The notes beneath the pieces were generated by a model, which was not told the origin of the DNA, did no database searches, and was given only the letters and a program-made list of their open reading frames with translations. Position numbers and translations under genes: made by a program. A stretch of 7,442 nt of DNA, from positions 1-7,442 of the forward strand of contig JAESSU010000365.1 in the NCBI GenBank assembly GCA_016763955.1. Reading direction: 5' to 3'. This DNA is from Phycisphaeraceae bacterium (GTDB taxonomy: Bacteria > Planctomycetota > Phycisphaerae > Phycisphaerales > Phycisphaeraceae). Below are positions 6,043 through 7,442 of the stretch, in pieces. Numbering within the stretch: position 1 is the first letter of the stretch; every line of letters starts with the position of its first letter.

Positions 6043-6203
6043 TTCATCAGGTCGGTTCTGCTTAAATAAAGCGTACTCATTTAGCCACAAGTGCGTTTAG
6101 GGTTTGGTTTCATGGCAGGGGCCAGAGATCAAAATACAGGCTTATAGACGTCTTTTTTTTATCTATTTATTTTTATCACGTATCAATAGGGGTTTAAAGA
6201 TCA
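6043..6203 (+). other. dcd-nrdJ spacer with T-rich run
   Basis: The 161-base spacer holds a small 4-bp hairpin TGGC-AGGG-GCCA (6113-6124) and AGACGTCT (6146-6153), which runs into a tract of eight T (6153-6160) followed by further T-rich sequence. The T-tract suggests a terminator or attenuator, but no strong GC stem precedes it. I see no cobalamin-riboswitch core, although nrdJ needs B12 for its product to work. Confidence 0.4.
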
Positions 6204-7442
6204 ATGAGGATCAAACGCAAATTTACCAAGGATGGCGTGGATGTCTTTTCCACCATCGAGTGGACAACTCGCAGCAGCAAGATCAGCAACTTAGATGGCT
6301 CAGTCGTTTTCGAAATGAACGACGCTAGAGTTCCTAAAGATTGGTCGCAGCTTGCTACGGACATCATGGTTAGTAAGTATTTCCGCAAGGCAGGGGTTCC
6401 CCAAGTCGATGAAGCTGGCCAAGTCCTCAAAGATAAGGATGGCAAGGTCATCACCGGCCCTGAACGTTCAGCTCAACAAGTGATTCATCGTCTAGCAGGC
6501 TGCTGGCGACACTGGGGTGAAACGCATGGCTACTTCGATACCACCAAAGACGCACAGGCGTTTTACGATGAAATTTGCTACATGTTGGTCACACAAATGT
6601 GTGCGCCCAATAGCCCTCAGTGGTTTAACACTGGACTGAACTGGGCCTATGACATTAATAGTGCCGCGCAAGGTCACTGGTTTACCGATGCCAAGACTGG
6701 TGAAACACAACTGGCTGAGGATGCCTACAGTCATCCGCAACCCCATGCTTGCTTTATCCAATCTGTCCGTGACAGCCTTGTTAACGAAGGCGGCATCATG
6801 GATCTATGGACCCGTGAAGCACGTCTCTTTAAATATGGATCAGGCACAGGGACCAACTTCTCAAACATCCGTGCAGAAAACGAAACGCTCTCAGGCGGTG
6901 GCAAGTCCTCAGGGCTGATGAGCTTCCTGAAAATCGGTGACCGTGCAGCGGGCGCGATCAAGTCCGGAGGCACGACACGCCGCGCCGCTAAAATGGTTTG
7001 CCTTGATCTGGATCACCCGGACATTGAAGAATTCACCAACTGGAAAGTGCGTGAAGAACTCAAGGTTGCGGCCTTAGTCGAAGGCTTTAAAGCCATCAAA
7101 AATTCCAAGACCAGCCCAACGGATCAGGAAACAGTTGGCGAAACTGCAGAGCGTTTAGGCCTTAAACTAGATTATGATTTTAACGGCGAAGCCTACCAGA
7201 CCGTCTCAGGTCAGAACTCCAATAACTCGATTCGTATCCCCAACAAATTTTTCGCTCGCGTCGATGAAGATGGCGTGTGGGAAACACGTAACCGCACGGA
7301 TGATAAAATCGCCAAGACGATTCAAGCACGCAAACTCTGGGATCAGATTAACTATGCGGCATGGCGTTGTGCAGACCCTGGCGTGCAGTTTGACACCACC
7401 ATCAATGAATGGCATACATGCCCATCAGGGGGTCGGATCAAT
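6204..7442 (+). CDS. nrdJ: Class II (adenosylcobalamin-dependent) ribonucleoside-diphosphate reductase, N-terminal part, runs off right edge
   Basis: Reduces ribonucleotides to deoxyribonucleotides using a cobalamin-generated thiyl radical, without oxygen dependence. The first 413 codons are open to the edge. Motifs include MCAPNSPQWFNTG (132-144), PHACFIQSV (180-188; C183 is the first redox-active cysteine), LWTREARLFKYGSGTGTNFS (201-220), KSGGTTRRAAKM (253-264), SGQNSNNSIRIP (335-346) and INEWHTCPSGGRIN (400-413). The NPCSE-type active site follows just past the window. These phrases distinguish NrdJ from class I NrdA, which lacks the TREARLFKYGSGTGTN wording. The start at 6204 gives the typical short MRIKRKFT leader; AGGGG lies about 12 bases upstream, a rather long spacing. 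Pairing with dcd fits nucleotide metabolism. The radical-site and C-terminal shuttle cysteines are outside the window. Confidence 0.95.
   Translation, partial: MRIKRKFTKDGVDVFSTIEWTTRSSKISNLDGSVVFEMNDARVPKDWSQLATDIMVSKYFRKAGVPQVDEAGQVLKDKDGKVITGPERSAQQVIHRLAGCWRHWGETHGYFDTTKDAQAFYDEICYMLVTQMCAPNSPQWFNTGLNWAYDINSAAQGHWFTDAKTGETQLAEDAYSHPQPHACFIQSVRDSLVNEGGIMDLWTREARLFKYGSGTGTNFSNIRAENETLSGGGKSSGLMSFLKIGDRAAGAIKSGGTTRRAAKMVCLDLDHPDIEEFTNWKVREELKVAALVEGFKAIKNSKTSPTDQETVGETAERLGLKLDYDFNGEAYQTVSGQNSNNSIRIPNKFFARVDEDGVWETRNRTDDKIAKTIQARKLWDQINYAAWRCADPGVQFDTTINEWHTCPSGGRIN

Noticed and set aside
6043..6203. Cobalamin riboswitch controlling nrdJ
   Set aside because: The spacer is only 161 bases, and I find neither the B12-box wording nor the conserved GC-rich core on the plus strand. 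GCCACAAGTGC near 6084 is only a small hairpin.

Overview
The window is a bacterial chromosomal segment of moderate GC that carries mostly housekeeping metabolism. No phage genes, transposases, tRNAs, rRNAs or CRISPR arrays are visible. The HU-family protein (its arm sequence and basic core), the formyltransferase, the dCTP deaminase and the class II ribonucleotide reductase most resemble, from memory, proteins of Planctomycetota (Phycisphaerae-like) or the wider PVC group. Several starts also lack a clear Shine-Dalgarno sequence. This placement is inference; no search was run.

Layout. Positions 1-569 (minus) hold the N-terminal half of bioF (biotin synthesis), running off the left edge. A spacer at 570-784 contains copy 1 of a dispersed repeat. 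Positions 785-1144 (minus) encode an HU-like DNA-binding protein. It diverges from def (1381-1890, plus; peptide deformylase), which is followed 28 bases later by fmt (1919-2905; methionyl-tRNA formyltransferase). The fmt frame is intact except for an in-frame TAA at codon 39. A convergent gene for a P-loop nucleoside/sugar-kinase-like protein occupies 2933-3610 (minus). A divergent spacer with copy 2 of the repeat leads directly into an M20-family ArgE/DapE-type deacylase (3767-4924, plus). A 545-base non-coding gap with several stem-loops precedes dcd (5470-6042, dCTP deaminase). After a 161-base spacer, the first 413 codons of nrdJ (B12-dependent ribonucleotide reductase) run off the right edge.

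Functional links. def and fmt act at opposite ends of the N-formylmethionine cycle and are probably co-transcribed. dcd and nrdJ both feed deoxynucleotide pools: NrdJ makes deoxynucleotides and Dcd supplies dUTP towards dTMP. bioF, the M20 deacylase and the kinase have no evident link to each other apart from the repeat.

The two signals most worth attention are the stop codon in fmt and the pair of roughly 110-base repeats (644-754 and 3655-3764). The repeats lie in opposite orientations, but each points into the start of a different gene. Each has internal TTGTCC/GGACAA inverted repeats and ends in the same 19-base block holding the palindrome ATACCC-GAT-GGGTAT.
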